Positions 17,543 to 26,107 of a stretch of DNA of 64,000 bases are shown here, one piece after another; position 1 is the first letter of the stretch; the number at the start of each line of letters is the position of its first letter. The notes under the pieces were generated by a model. That model saw only the letters and a list, made by a program, of their open reading frames with translations. It had not been told where the DNA came from and did not search any database. Location: positions 1 to 64,000 of the forward strand of contig CBDHDM010000049.1 of NCBI GenBank assembly GCA_965261315.1. The letters run 5' to 3'. Both the position numbers and the translations under genes were made by a program. Source of the DNA: Endozoicomonas sp965261315 (GTDB lineage Bacteria > Pseudomonadota > Gammaproteobacteria > Pseudomonadales > Endozoicomonadaceae).

Positions 17543-17673
17543 TAAAGTTCTATGTATTCGATATTTGTATAGACCCAGTGCAGGTCAGAAAATTCAAATA
17601 ATTCTTAAATTGTGTATTTTTTCATTACTCCAGTAAGGTTTAATTTTAAGATTTTTTGAAATAGTCTTCTAAG

Positions 17674-18519
17674 TTAGGGCGTTAGGGATTTTTCGTTTAT
17701 TGTATTTTTGATATCTTTCCAACTGACTCCCTCACGCTTTTTATTGCGTTCACCCCTGTTCCCATTTTGTATTGCCAGAATTTCAGCAGCAATAGCAATG
17801 GCTATTTCAGCCGGTTTTCGGCCACCAACACTCTCCAGTCCAACCGGGCAATGCATATGATCAATTTCAGCTTGTGAAAAACAACCTCTGTGTTCCAGTC
17901 GTTGACGAAAACGCTTTGCCTTGGTTTCTGAGCCAATCACTCCCAGCCAACGACTCTTGTCATATTTCAGCGTTGCTTCCGTAATGGCAAAGTCCAGCTG
18001 GTGGTTATGTGTAACGACAAGAACAAAAGTCTTATCTGGCAGGTTTTCCACCTCTTGCTCCGGCTGATCACTGACACATATTTCGACATTGTTGGGTATG
18101 TTTTCCGGGAACAGCTCTTCACGGCTATCGATCCAGGTGATCTGGCAATCCAGCGGTGCAAGCACATTAACCAGTGCGTGTCCTACATGACCTGCTCCAA
18201 ACAGTGCGATTCGGAAGCCGCAGGCAGCAATGGGCTCAAGTAATACACTGACGCTGCCGCCACAGCACTGCCCGAGTTTTGGACCGAGAGGGAAGTGTTC
18301 CAGTACCGGTTCTGAATGATTATTTATAAGCAGGTCGCGGGCTTTCTGTATTAACAGGAACTCCAGCTGTCCTCCGCCGATGGTATCAAAGCACTGTTCA
18401 GCAGTGACTACCATTTTGCTGCCGGATTTTCTGGGGGCAGAGCCTGCCGAGCCCAGAATGGTCACCAGTACGCTCGCCTGCCTGGTCTGCTGAAGGTTAG
18501 TGAGAGCATCAATCCACAT
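17674..18519 (-). CDS. xdhC: xanthine dehydrogenase accessory protein XdhC
   Basis: This 281-residue chaperone receives and sulfurates the molybdenum cofactor and inserts it into xanthine dehydrogenase. The N-terminal XdhC domain has the family motifs VTILGSAGSAPRKSGSKM, DTIGGGQLEF and LGPKLGQCCGGSV, with the conserved double cysteine. The C-terminal Rossmann-like domain has ALFGAGHVGHALVNVLAPL, VVTHNHQLDFAITE, WLGVIGSETKAKRF and HCPVGLESVGGRKPAEIAI. It is the last gene of xdhABC, 21 bp after xdhB. The tail beyond EILAIQNG is variable. The gene is intact. Confidence 0.93.
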   Translation of the reverse strand: MWIDALTNLQQTRQASVLVTILGSAGSAPRKSGSKMVVTAEQCFDTIGGGQLEFLLIQKARDLLINNHSEPVLEHFPLGPKLGQCCGGSVSVLLEPIAACGFRIALFGAGHVGHALVNVLAPLDCQITWIDSREELFPENIPNNVEICVSDQPEQEVENLPDKTFVLVVTHNHQLDFAITEATLKYDKSRWLGVIGSETKAKRFRQRLEHRGCFSQAEIDHMHCPVGLESVGGRKPAEIAIAIAAEILAIQNGNRGERNKKREGVSWKDIKNTINEKSLTP

Positions 18520-18540
18520 ATTAGACTTCCCCCAATGCTC

Positions 18541-20874
18541 TTATTCGGCGTTGTTTTTCAGTAATGTCACAGCCTTTAACACTTTTTCTGGTGTGGCGGG
18601 GACATCAATTTCCGGGTTTACCCGGTAGTCAGTCAGGCTGGATACCGCATCGCGAATAGCACACCACACAGACATGCCAAGCATAAAGGGTGGTTCACCC
18701 ACCGCCTTTGAGTGATAGATCGTGTGCTTTGGGTTTGCCTGCTGGAACAGCTCCACATTAAATACCGGTGGTATATCTTCAATAGTTGGTATTTTATAAG
18801 TGGCGGGGTTGTTACTCAGCAAGCGACCATTGTCGTCCCATACCAGCTCTTCCGTAGTCATCCAGCCCATTCCCTGGATAAAACCGCCTTCAATCTGGCC
18901 CTGGTCAATGGCCGGGTTCAGTGAGTGACCCACATCATGGAGGATATCCACACGGTCCACTTTGTACTCACCCGTCAATGTATCCACAGTCACTTCAGAC
19001 ACTGAGGCACCACAGGCAAAATAGTAGAAAGGGCGACCACTGGCGGTTTCCCGGTCATAGTGAATTTCCGGTGTACTGTAAAAGCCGCTGCTGGAAAGTG
19101 AAACCCGGTTCAGGTAGGCCGCTTGAATAAAACCATCAAACGGCATTTGGCGTTCACCAAGATGAACTTCGTTATCATGAAATGAAATGTCTTCTGCTGC
19201 CACGCTGTAGTGATCGACAGCAAATTCAACAAGGCGTTCGCGAATTTTCTGACAGGCATCCTGGGCAGCCTTACCGTTCAGGTCCGTACCACTGGATGCT
19301 GCGGTAGGGGAAGTATTGGGTACTTTATCCGTTCGAGTTGACGTCACCTGAACCTGGTCAAGGGTGACCCCAAACTCATTGGCAACAATTTGGGCTACTT
19401 TGGTATAAAGCCCTTGCCCCATCTCTGTGCCACCGTGGTTAACCTGAATGCTGCCATCGGTATAAACATGAACAAGGGCTCCCGCCTGGTTCAGGTGTTT
19501 TGCGGTAAAAGAGATACCAAATTTTACCGGTGTCAAAGCCAATCCTTTTTTCAGTACCGGGCTTTGCTGGTTGAATGCGCTGATTGCTTCTCTTCGTTGC
19601 CAGTAGTCAGAGCTTTCTTCCAGCTTACCGATGACATCATGCAGTACATTATGTTCTACACGCTGGTGGTAATGAGTAGTGTTCCGTTCAGTAATGCCAT
19701 AGAGGTTTCTCTTGCGAATCTCCAGAGGATCCAGACCAGTTGAGCGTGCAATGTCGTCCATAATCCGCTCAATCACCAGCATGCCCTGAGGGCCGCCAAA
19801 GCCTCTGAACGCGGTATTGGATGCAGTATTGGTGCGACAGCGATGGCCAATCACGGTTGCATTGTTTAAGTAATAGGCATTGTCAGAGTGGAACATGGCC
19901 CGATCGACAATGGCATCGGTCAGGTCCGGGGAGTGTCCGGCATCACCGGCCAGCTCGATATCAACACCAGAGAGTATACCGCCCTGATCAAAGCCCACTG
20001 TATAGCGATGCCGGAAAGGGTGGCGCTTACCCGTAGACACCATATCCTGCTGGCGATCAATTCGAAACTTGACGGCTCTGCCGGTTTTTACAGCGAGAAG
20101 CGCTGCTATACAGGCCGGGGCTGCAGCTTGGGTTTCTTTACCTCCGAAGCCTCCACCCATACGGCGAACATCGGCGACCACTTTGCTCAGTGGTAAACCG
20201 ACGACTTCTGCGACCAGCTTCTGCACTTCAGAAGGGTGCTGGCTTGAGGTGTAAACATGAAGCTGGCCATCTTCCTGTGGAATAACACTGGCAATCTGGC
20301 CTTCGAGGTAGAAATGCTCCTGCCCACCATTCGACATCTGCCCTGATAGTTGGTTTGGAGCAGTACTGATAGCCTGTTTGGCATCTCCTTTCTTCATGGT
20401 GTGGTCAGGTCGAACAAATGAGTTTTGCTCCATGGCCTGATCGATACCAAGAATTGCATCAAGTGAGCGATATTGAATGACGGCGCTTCGGGCTGCTTTC
20501 TTTGCCGCTTTATGAGAGGTCGCTGCCACCGCAAAAACAGGTTGCCCGATATAATCCACCCGGCCTTCGGCCAGCAGCATATCGCCAGGAAAGACAGGGC
20601 CGATATCTTTGTGACCCGGAATATCTTCAGCGGTTATTACGGCGACAACACCGGGAGTATTCCAGACTTCATCAAAATTGATGCTGACGATTTCTGCATG
20701 GGCCTCGGTAGAAAGGCCAAATCCTGCATGCAGCTGGTTGGCCATTTCCGGACGATCATCAATGTAGAGTGCTTTGCCAGTGACGTGCAGATGAGCACTG
20801 TCGTGTTTAGCAGAACGGTTCCCACTCATATGAGTTTGCTGCAGTTCACAGGCCAGATCCGGTAATTTACGCAT
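18541..20874 (-). CDS. xdhB: xanthine dehydrogenase, molybdopterin-binding large subunit
   Basis: This has 777 residues. It oxidises hypoxanthine and xanthine to urate with XdhA. The N-terminal aldehyde-oxidase a/b hammerhead domain (HVTGKALYIDDRPEM, VVAVITAEDIPGHKDIGPVF) precedes the molybdenum domains, with RMGGGFGGKETQAAAPACIA, NTAFRGFGGPQGMLVIERIM, GTEMGQGLYTKVAQIVANEF and the catalytic glutamate loop KAVGEPPFMLGMSVWCAIRD. All are typical of the bacterial xanthine dehydrogenase XdhB. Its start overlaps the xdhA stop by 8 bp. The length is normal and no damage is seen. Confidence 0.95.
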   Translation of the reverse strand: MRKLPDLACELQQTHMSGNRSAKHDSAHLHVTGKALYIDDRPEMANQLHAGFGLSTEAHAEIVSINFDEVWNTPGVVAVITAEDIPGHKDIGPVFPGDMLLAEGRVDYIGQPVFAVAATSHKAAKKAARSAVIQYRSLDAILGIDQAMEQNSFVRPDHTMKKGDAKQAISTAPNQLSGQMSNGGQEHFYLEGQIASVIPQEDGQLHVYTSSQHPSEVQKLVAEVVGLPLSKVVADVRRMGGGFGGKETQAAAPACIAALLAVKTGRAVKFRIDRQQDMVSTGKRHPFRHRYTVGFDQGGILSGVDIELAGDAGHSPDLTDAIVDRAMFHSDNAYYLNNATVIGHRCRTNTASNTAFRGFGGPQGMLVIERIMDDIARSTGLDPLEIRKRNLYGITERNTTHYHQRVEHNVLHDVIGKLEESSDYWQRREAISAFNQQSPVLKKGLALTPVKFGISFTAKHLNQAGALVHVYTDGSIQVNHGGTEMGQGLYTKVAQIVANEFGVTLDQVQVTSTRTDKVPNTSPTAASSGTDLNGKAAQDACQKIRERLVEFAVDHYSVAAEDISFHDNEVHLGERQMPFDGFIQAAYLNRVSLSSSGFYSTPEIHYDRETASGRPFYYFACGASVSEVTVDTLTGEYKVDRVDILHDVGHSLNPAIDQGQIEGGFIQGMGWMTTEELVWDDNGRLLSNNPATYKIPTIEDIPPVFNVELFQQANPKHTIYHSKAVGEPPFMLGMSVWCAIRDAVSSLTDYRVNPEIDVPATPEKVLKAVTLLKNNAE

Positions 20875-22336
20875 GACAGATAATCCTTACATTCTGGCCA
20901 GACTGCTCCATAAAATAACGTTCCAGCAAATTGCAGGCTGCTTCAAGACGGTACTCGCTGCTGGCCCGGACATCCGACATAGGCTTAAATTCCTGACGGA
21001 TAGCTGCTTTGGCCTGACTGAGTGTTTCGGTATCCAGTGATGAGCCGGTTAAAGCCTGCTCACACAACTCTGCGCGCTTGGGAATGGCAGCCATTCCACC
21101 CAGCGCCACTCTTGCCCTTGTTATTTGACCATCGTCATTGGTCTCCAGATTAATGGCTGCAAGGACGGTAGAAATATCATCGCCATAGCGTTTGCTGAGT
21201 TTGTAGACTTTCAGCTGGTGAGGGTTTACGGGAATACGGATCCGGGCAATATATTCACCGGGTTTAAGTTCGGTCTTTTTGTAATCCAGGAAGAACTGGC
21301 TGAGAGGAATATTTCTGGTTGTGTCTCCGTGACGAAGGTCCAGAGACGCGTCCAGAGCCAGTAACACAGGGGGAGTGTCGCCGATGGGAGAGGCATTGCC
21401 TATGTTACCGCCAAGGGTTCCCTGGTTACGTATCTGCTGGGACCCAAGCCGGTCCAGCATATGAGCAAATTCAGGGAAGTACTGGAGTAGTATGGATTTT
21501 AAATCCCGGTAAGTGACAGCAGAACCAATCACCAGCTCATTGTTGTCTTCATGAATTGTCTGCAGTGAGGAAATGTTCTGTAGCGAGACCAGCTTGTCGA
21601 TTTTCTTCAGTTGCTGGGTAACATCCAGCCCCAGATCGGTTCCGCCAGCCAGAATTCTGGCATCAGGATTATCAACCAGGTACTGGGCCAGTTCATCTTC
21701 ACTGGCAGGAATAAATGAACAGTTACCGCTCACAGTACCTTGCTGCGCAATGGTCTGTAGTTGGGACAGGGTTTGTTCACGGTTCCTGTAGAACTCATCA
21801 TCCGCTTGCCTATTGGCAAGACTGTTAGCCGCATTAACCAGTGGCCGGTAGCCAGTGCATCGGCACAGGTTTCCACCGAGGGCTTCAAGAACATCGGGTT
21901 TGTTCTCTTTACTTTCATGGTGAAGTGCAAACAGTGACATCACGATGCCTGGTGTACAGAAACCACATTGAGACCCGTGGTGATCGACCAGTGCCTGTTG
22001 TACAGGGTGTAGCTCATCTTTTGTATCCAGATGCTTATCAGAGCCTGCGAGGTCTTCTACGGTCAGTAGCTGTTTGCCATGAAGTGAGGGCATCAGGGCA
22101 ATACAGGCGTTCATGGTCTTGTATTTCAGCTGGTCACCATCTGGCTCACCAACCACAACGGTACATGCGCCACAGTCACCCGAGCAGCAGCCTTCTTTGG
22201 TGCCGGTTCGCTTTCCATCAGCTATGGACATAGTTGTGCTGGTTTCAGCATTGCCTCGAAGGTAGTCAAGAACCGTGGTGTCTGAAGCGGTGTCCTTAAC
22301 TACGACGAGCCGATCGTTCAGAAGAAAGCGAATCAC
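20867..22336 (-). CDS. xdhA: xanthine dehydrogenase, [2Fe-2S]/FAD small subunit
   Basis: This has 489 residues. The first [2Fe-2S] domain has Cys50/51, 55, 58 and 78 (KEGCCSGDCGACTVV). The second has Cys124, 127, 158 and 160 (GSQCGFCTPGIVMS, GGNLCRCTGYRPL). From about residue 200 comes the FAD domain (RILAGGTDLGLDVTQQLKK, TLGGNIGNASPIGDTPPVLL), then the CO-dehydrogenase flavoprotein C-terminal domain. It passes electrons from the molybdenum centre of XdhB to NAD. It is the first gene of the operon; the two RutR-like boxes lie 139-201 bp upstream. Confidence 0.95.
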   Translation of the reverse strand: MIRFLLNDRLVVVKDTASDTTVLDYLRGNAETSTTMSIADGKRTGTKEGCCSGDCGACTVVVGEPDGDQLKYKTMNACIALMPSLHGKQLLTVEDLAGSDKHLDTKDELHPVQQALVDHHGSQCGFCTPGIVMSLFALHHESKENKPDVLEALGGNLCRCTGYRPLVNAANSLANRQADDEFYRNREQTLSQLQTIAQQGTVSGNCSFIPASEDELAQYLVDNPDARILAGGTDLGLDVTQQLKKIDKLVSLQNISSLQTIHEDNNELVIGSAVTYRDLKSILLQYFPEFAHMLDRLGSQQIRNQGTLGGNIGNASPIGDTPPVLLALDASLDLRHGDTTRNIPLSQFFLDYKKTELKPGEYIARIRIPVNPHQLKVYKLSKRYGDDISTVLAAINLETNDDGQITRARVALGGMAAIPKRAELCEQALTGSSLDTETLSQAKAAIRQEFKPMSDVRASSEYRLEAACNLLERYFMEQSGQNVRIICHA

Positions 22337-22474
22337 GATGGCTATTTCCCTTTTTCATTATTTTTATTATGACTTTCTATTACGACTTTTTATGACAAGA
22401 ATGCCATTACAGCGTGTTCAAGCTTCTTATGGTTATGCTGTATGACATTTCATGTTTATTTGATGTTAACTAAT

Positions 22475-22490
22475 TTGACTATTTGGTCAG
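22475..22490. promoter_or_regulatory. RutR-type box 1
   Basis: TTGACTATTTGGTCAG matches the E. coli RutR operator TTGACCA-N2-TGGTCAA at 12 of its 14 defined positions and keeps the dyad. It lies between xdhA (start 22336) and the truncated purine permease, 47 bp centre to centre from box 2. Confidence 0.75.
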
Positions 22491-22521
22491 GAAAATAGCA
22501 AGCAACCAGCTGTGAATTTTA

Positions 22522-22537
22522 TTGACCACAAGGTCAG
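22522..22537. promoter_or_regulatory. RutR-type box 2
   Basis: TTGACCACAAGGTCAG also matches the RutR operator consensus at 12 of 14 defined positions and is symmetric in TTGACC/GGTCA. With box 1 it brackets the control region shared by the xdh operon and the former permease gene. The window's RutR-like protein (982-1635) is the obvious candidate ligand. Confidence 0.75.
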
Positions 22538-22550
22538 AAATTTGCATTGA

Positions 22551-23249
22551 TTTACGTCAAGTATTGGTCTTCTGGCGGGAGATCTTTCTTTCCAGGGCAT
22601 TTACTCGGCACCACCGAGTCTTGCTCCGGTAGTTGGCAAGCTGGACATTATGGGAGCTCTTAAGCCAGAGATGCTGGGCGTTATTGTCGCTTTTATGTTT
22701 GTTAACCTGTTTGATACCACCGGAACGCTGATTGCTGTGGGTGATAAAGCCGGGTTGGCTGACCAGAATGGCAAGATGAAAAATATGAACCGGGGCATGG
22801 TGACCGATGGAACGGCATCCTGGGCAGGTGCTCTTATGGGAACACCAACGGTTACCTCCTATGTGGAAAGTGCTTCAGGCGTTGTTGCCGGAGGGCGGAC
22901 CGGTCTGGTAGCGGTCACTGTTGGTGTGTTATTCCTGCTGTGTATGTTCCTGTCACCTTTAGCGGCAATGGTGCCTGCCTACGCGACAGCCGGTGCCTTA
23001 ATTTATGTTGCTGTGCTGATGGCGGGTAGTCTGGCGAATATTGACTGGAATGATCTTACCGAAGCGGGGCCGGTTTTGATTACAGCGATCATGATGCCGC
23101 TCAGCTTCTCTATTGCAAATGGTATTGCCCTTGGTTTTATTGCTTATCCATTGGTAAAGCTGTTAGCTGGAAGAACCAGTGAAGTCAGTATCAGTGTATG
23201 GGTTTTGGCCGCTTTATTTGTTCTTAAGTTTGCGTTCTTTGGTATTTGA
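22551..23249 (+). pseudogene. AzgA/GhxP-type purine permease, N-terminal half deleted
   Basis: The plus-strand frame opens after a stop at 22548-22550 and reads SIGLLAGDLSFQGIYSAPPS, LFDTTGTLIAVGDKAGLAD, TPTVTSYVESASGVVAGGRT, LAAMVPAYATAGALIYVAVL and DWNDLTEAGPVLITAIMMPL. This is the C-terminal half (about 230 of about 430 residues) of an AzgA-family adenine/guanine/hypoxanthine permease, including the signature around SYVES. The first helices and the start codon are missing, and the break lies 13 bp after RutR box 2. Transport is not expected. It was probably the uptake partner of the xdh operon. Confidence 0.88.
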
Positions 23250-23393
23250 GTTTACTGGTTGATAAGGGGTGTCGCTTAATGGATAGCGGAATTCCGTCGT
23301 TTTTATTGGTGTCTACTGGCTAGGGATATAGTGGTTCTTTACCTTAATATCCGCTCGGATTTTTTATATGAATTAGAGTGGATCATAAATACC

Positions 23394-23777
23394 ATGAAAA
23401 AGCTTTTTTCCTTAGTGTTGATGAGTGTGCTGAGCTTTGGCGTTATGGCCGATGACTGGAAAAAGCTCGGTGAGCGTCGTGTTTCTTTTCAGAGCGAGCA
23501 GGATGTAATCCATGTTAGTGGTTTCAAGGGTAAGTACGACACTATCGCATTCAAAGTGGACAGAGCTCCGGTTTTTATGAAGAAAATCAGAGTGGTCTTT
23601 GGTAATGGCAAGTCACAGACTATCCACATTAACAAGCGTCTGCACAAGGGTAAGCGCTCTTTGCCATTCCGTCTGCTGGATGGTGATCGGATTATCAACA
23701 AAGTTGAGATGGACTATAAGACCGCTATCGGTGGCTATAAATACGCTGAAGTAAAATTGTACGGTAAGCGCAGCTGA
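23394..23777 (+). CDS. small secreted protein, probably DUF2541-like
   Basis: This has 127 residues from the ATG at 23394, which starts a classic signal peptide (MKKLFSLVLMSVLSFGVMAD, cut near VMA). An upstream GTG in the same frame would only bury it. The mature part is basic and beta-rich (WKKLGERRVSFQSEQDVIHV, VFGNGKSQTIHINKRLHKGK, KVEMDYKTAIGGYKYAEVKL). This recalls DUF2541 proteins such as YaaI. The function is unknown. It ends at a good terminator. Confidence 0.7.
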   Translation: MKKLFSLVLMSVLSFGVMADDWKKLGERRVSFQSEQDVIHVSGFKGKYDTIAFKVDRAPVFMKKIRVVFGNGKSQTIHINKRLHKGKRSLPFRLLDGDRIINKVEMDYKTAIGGYKYAEVKLYGKRS

Positions 23778-23802
23778 TTTTTTACCAAAATAGTGCTTTG
23801 CT

Positions 23803-23828
23803 GGCAGCATTTCTTGCTGCCTTTTTTA
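23803..23828 (+). terminator. intrinsic terminator
   Basis: GGCAGCA-TTTCT-TGCTGCC is followed by six or more T. It lies 26 bp after the stop of the small secreted protein. Confidence 0.85.
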
Positions 23829-23933
23829 TTTTTAATTAAACCCTCTTTTCAGCTACCCATATAAAATCGCTAGCAGAACTACGATTTCTGTCTATCTTTA
23901 CTGCTTCTATCCAGCAATTAGTGATGGAAGTGT

Positions 23934-24878
23934 ATGCTACGAACGGCAGTCATCGGAACGGGCTATCTTGGCAGTTTTCATGCGGAGAAATATGCCCGAT
24001 TAGCGTCCAGTCATCTGGTCGGTGTGGCCGATATTAATGAGATTTGCGGCCAGCGTGTGGCCAGTGATTGCAACACCCATTATTTCAGAGACTACAGAGA
24101 CCTGATTGGCCAGGTAGATGCGGTGAGCGTTGTAGTGCCAACGATCATGCATCACACCATCGCCCGTGATTTTTTAACAGCCGGTGTGCACGTGTTGGTG
24201 GAAAAACCAATAGCGAGCAATTTATCGCAGGCAGAGGAAATGATTAGACTGGCTCGGGAAAAACGGCTGATTCTTCAGGTTGGCTTTCTTGAACGCTACA
24301 ACGCGGCATTAGGCAGTGTCTCTGATAAAGTCAAACACCCTCGATTTATTGAGTCTCACCGTTTGGCTTCATTCAAACCGCGATCCATGGATATCAATGT
24401 CATCATGGATCTTATGATTCATGATCTGGATATCATTCTTAATATTGTTGACTCTCCTTTGATAGGCATTGCAGCTAATGGTAGTGCCGTTTTGTCTGAC
24501 ACCATTGATATTGCTCAGGCGCGCTTATCATTTGCCGGTGGTTGTGTAGCGAATGTAACGGCGAGCCGAATCAGTCAAACAAGCAAGAGAAAAATGCGTA
24601 TTTTCCAGGCAAGATCCTGCATATGTGTTGATTTTCAAGCATTGAAAGTCAGTCATTTTTTTAAAGGGGAAGGAGAGCAGCATCCGGGTATCCCTGTTAT
24701 TGAGTGCAATGAACAGAGCTATCAGGATAATGACGCTCTGAAGCTGGAGATTGAAGACTTCCTACAGAGTGTTGAAGCTTCCAATCCGCCAAGAGTCAGT
24801 GGTGAGGATGGTAGAAACGCGTTGAATGCAGCAAATCAGATCTCTGAAATTATTGCTGAAACGGGTATGAGTCTATAG
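23934..24878 (+). CDS. Gfo/Idh/MocA-family dehydrogenase (GnnA-like)
   Basis: This is a 314-residue NAD(P)-dependent oxidoreductase. The Rossmann start is TAVIGTGYLGSFHAEKYARL; the family lysine motif is VLVEKPIASN; the C-terminal catalytic region contains DLMIHDLDIILNIV. The N-terminal GTGYLGSFHAEKYA resembles UDP-GlcNAc 3-dehydrogenases. With the adjacent aminotransferase it would make a 2,3-diamino sugar nucleotide such as UDP-GlcNAc3N, used for amide-linked lipid A or surface glycans. The pairing is clear; the substrate is inferred. Confidence 0.8.
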   Translation: MLRTAVIGTGYLGSFHAEKYARLASSHLVGVADINEICGQRVASDCNTHYFRDYRDLIGQVDAVSVVVPTIMHHTIARDFLTAGVHVLVEKPIASNLSQAEEMIRLAREKRLILQVGFLERYNAALGSVSDKVKHPRFIESHRLASFKPRSMDINVIMDLMIHDLDIILNIVDSPLIGIAANGSAVLSDTIDIAQARLSFAGGCVANVTASRISQTSKRKMRIFQARSCICVDFQALKVSHFFKGEGEQHPGIPVIECNEQSYQDNDALKLEIEDFLQSVEASNPPRVSGEDGRNALNAANQISEIIAETGMSL

Positions 24879-24940
24879 CGATATATAAAAGCCGTAGCCA
24901 ATATTTTTCACCGAAAAATTGGAGCCATGAATCAAAAAGT

Positions 24941-26038
24941 ATGAACAAAATACCGATGGTTGATGTATTGGCATGGCATCGTCCCATACAGAAAAAGCTG
25001 GAAGAAAAAGCGGTTCAGGTGTTGCGTAGCGGTCGTTTTATCATGGGGGAAGAAGTGGAAGCCTTTGAGCAGGAAGCTGCACAGTATCTGGGGGCTAAAT
25101 ATGCCATCAGTTGTGCTAATGGTACGGATGCGCTTGTTTTGTCTCTTCATGCTGCCGGTATTGGTCCCGGAGATGAGGTATTAACGACAGGGTTTACCTT
25201 TTTTGCTACTGTCGAGGCCATTATGCAGGTAGGAGCGACACCTGTTCTGGTCGATATAGACTCCGAAACGTTCAATATTGACCCCGTAGAGCTGGAACGC
25301 AGTATTACTTCCCGGTGCAGAGCTGTTCTTGCTGTCCACCTTTTTGGCTTGCCTGCTGCTCTTAATGAAATTCAGGCTGTTTGTGATCGTCACGGTTTAA
25401 TGTTGCTGGAAGATTGCGCTCAATCTTTTGGCGCTTCCTATCAGTCCCGAAAAACAGGCAATTATGGTTTACTGGGTGCTTTCAGCTTTTTTCCCAGTAA
25501 GAATCTTGGTGGTTTTGGTGATGGAGGGCTGGTAATCACCGGCGACTTGCAGGTAGCTGAAACTGTGCGGATGCTCCGAAATCATGGCAGTGCATGTCAG
25601 TATTATCATGAGTGCTCAGGCTACAATAGTCGTCTGGATGAAATTCAGGCTGGTTTGTTAAGAATCAAGCTTCAATATATTGAAGAATTTAATAACGACC
25701 GTAGAAAGATTGCTGAATGGTATCGTGAGTTGCTGCTGGATACAGACATTCTTTGTCCTGAAGAGCGGGAGGAGCATATCTATCACCAATTTACGGTGGT
25801 TTTGCCTTCTGGCAGAGATATGATCAAGAAGCGTCTGGCCGGGAAGGGGGTTTCCAGTGCTATTTATTACCCATTGCCTTTGAATAAGCAAAGGGCTCTG
25901 GCGGGACTTGCCAGTGAATATGAATTGCCGGTTTGTGAACAATTGTCTGAACACTGCCTTTCATTGCCTATATATCCGGGAATGACCAGAGGTCAGGTTG
26001 AGTCTGTTGTAGGTGTACTGGTTAAAGCTATGCATTAA
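24941..26038 (+). CDS. DegT/DnrJ/EryC1 sugar aminotransferase (GnnB-like)
   Basis: This is a 365-residue PLP enzyme. The motifs are in order: RSGRFIMGEEVEAFEQEAAQ, AISCANGTDALVLSLHAAGI, DEVLTTGFTFFATVEAIMQV, LLEDCAQSFGAS, the PLP lysine in FSFFPSKNLGGFGDGG and MLRNHGSACQYYHECSGYNS-RLDEIQAGLL. It transaminates a keto-sugar nucleotide, which the dehydrogenase 62 bp upstream would supply. The proteins together suggest synthesis of an aminosugar for lipopolysaccharide or lipid A. The gene is intact. Confidence 0.85.
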   Translation: MNKIPMVDVLAWHRPIQKKLEEKAVQVLRSGRFIMGEEVEAFEQEAAQYLGAKYAISCANGTDALVLSLHAAGIGPGDEVLTTGFTFFATVEAIMQVGATPVLVDIDSETFNIDPVELERSITSRCRAVLAVHLFGLPAALNEIQAVCDRHGLMLLEDCAQSFGASYQSRKTGNYGLLGAFSFFPSKNLGGFGDGGLVITGDLQVAETVRMLRNHGSACQYYHECSGYNSRLDEIQAGLLRIKLQYIEEFNNDRRKIAEWYRELLLDTDILCPEEREEHIYHQFTVVLPSGRDMIKKRLAGKGVSSAIYYPLPLNKQRALAGLASEYELPVCEQLSEHCLSLPIYPGMTRGQVESVVGVLVKAMH

Positions 26039-26107
26039 TGCTGTAGTGGAGCGTGCATCAAGCTATTTAACTATTTCAGTAATATTTTAGATGGCAGGAG
26101 TTTATTT

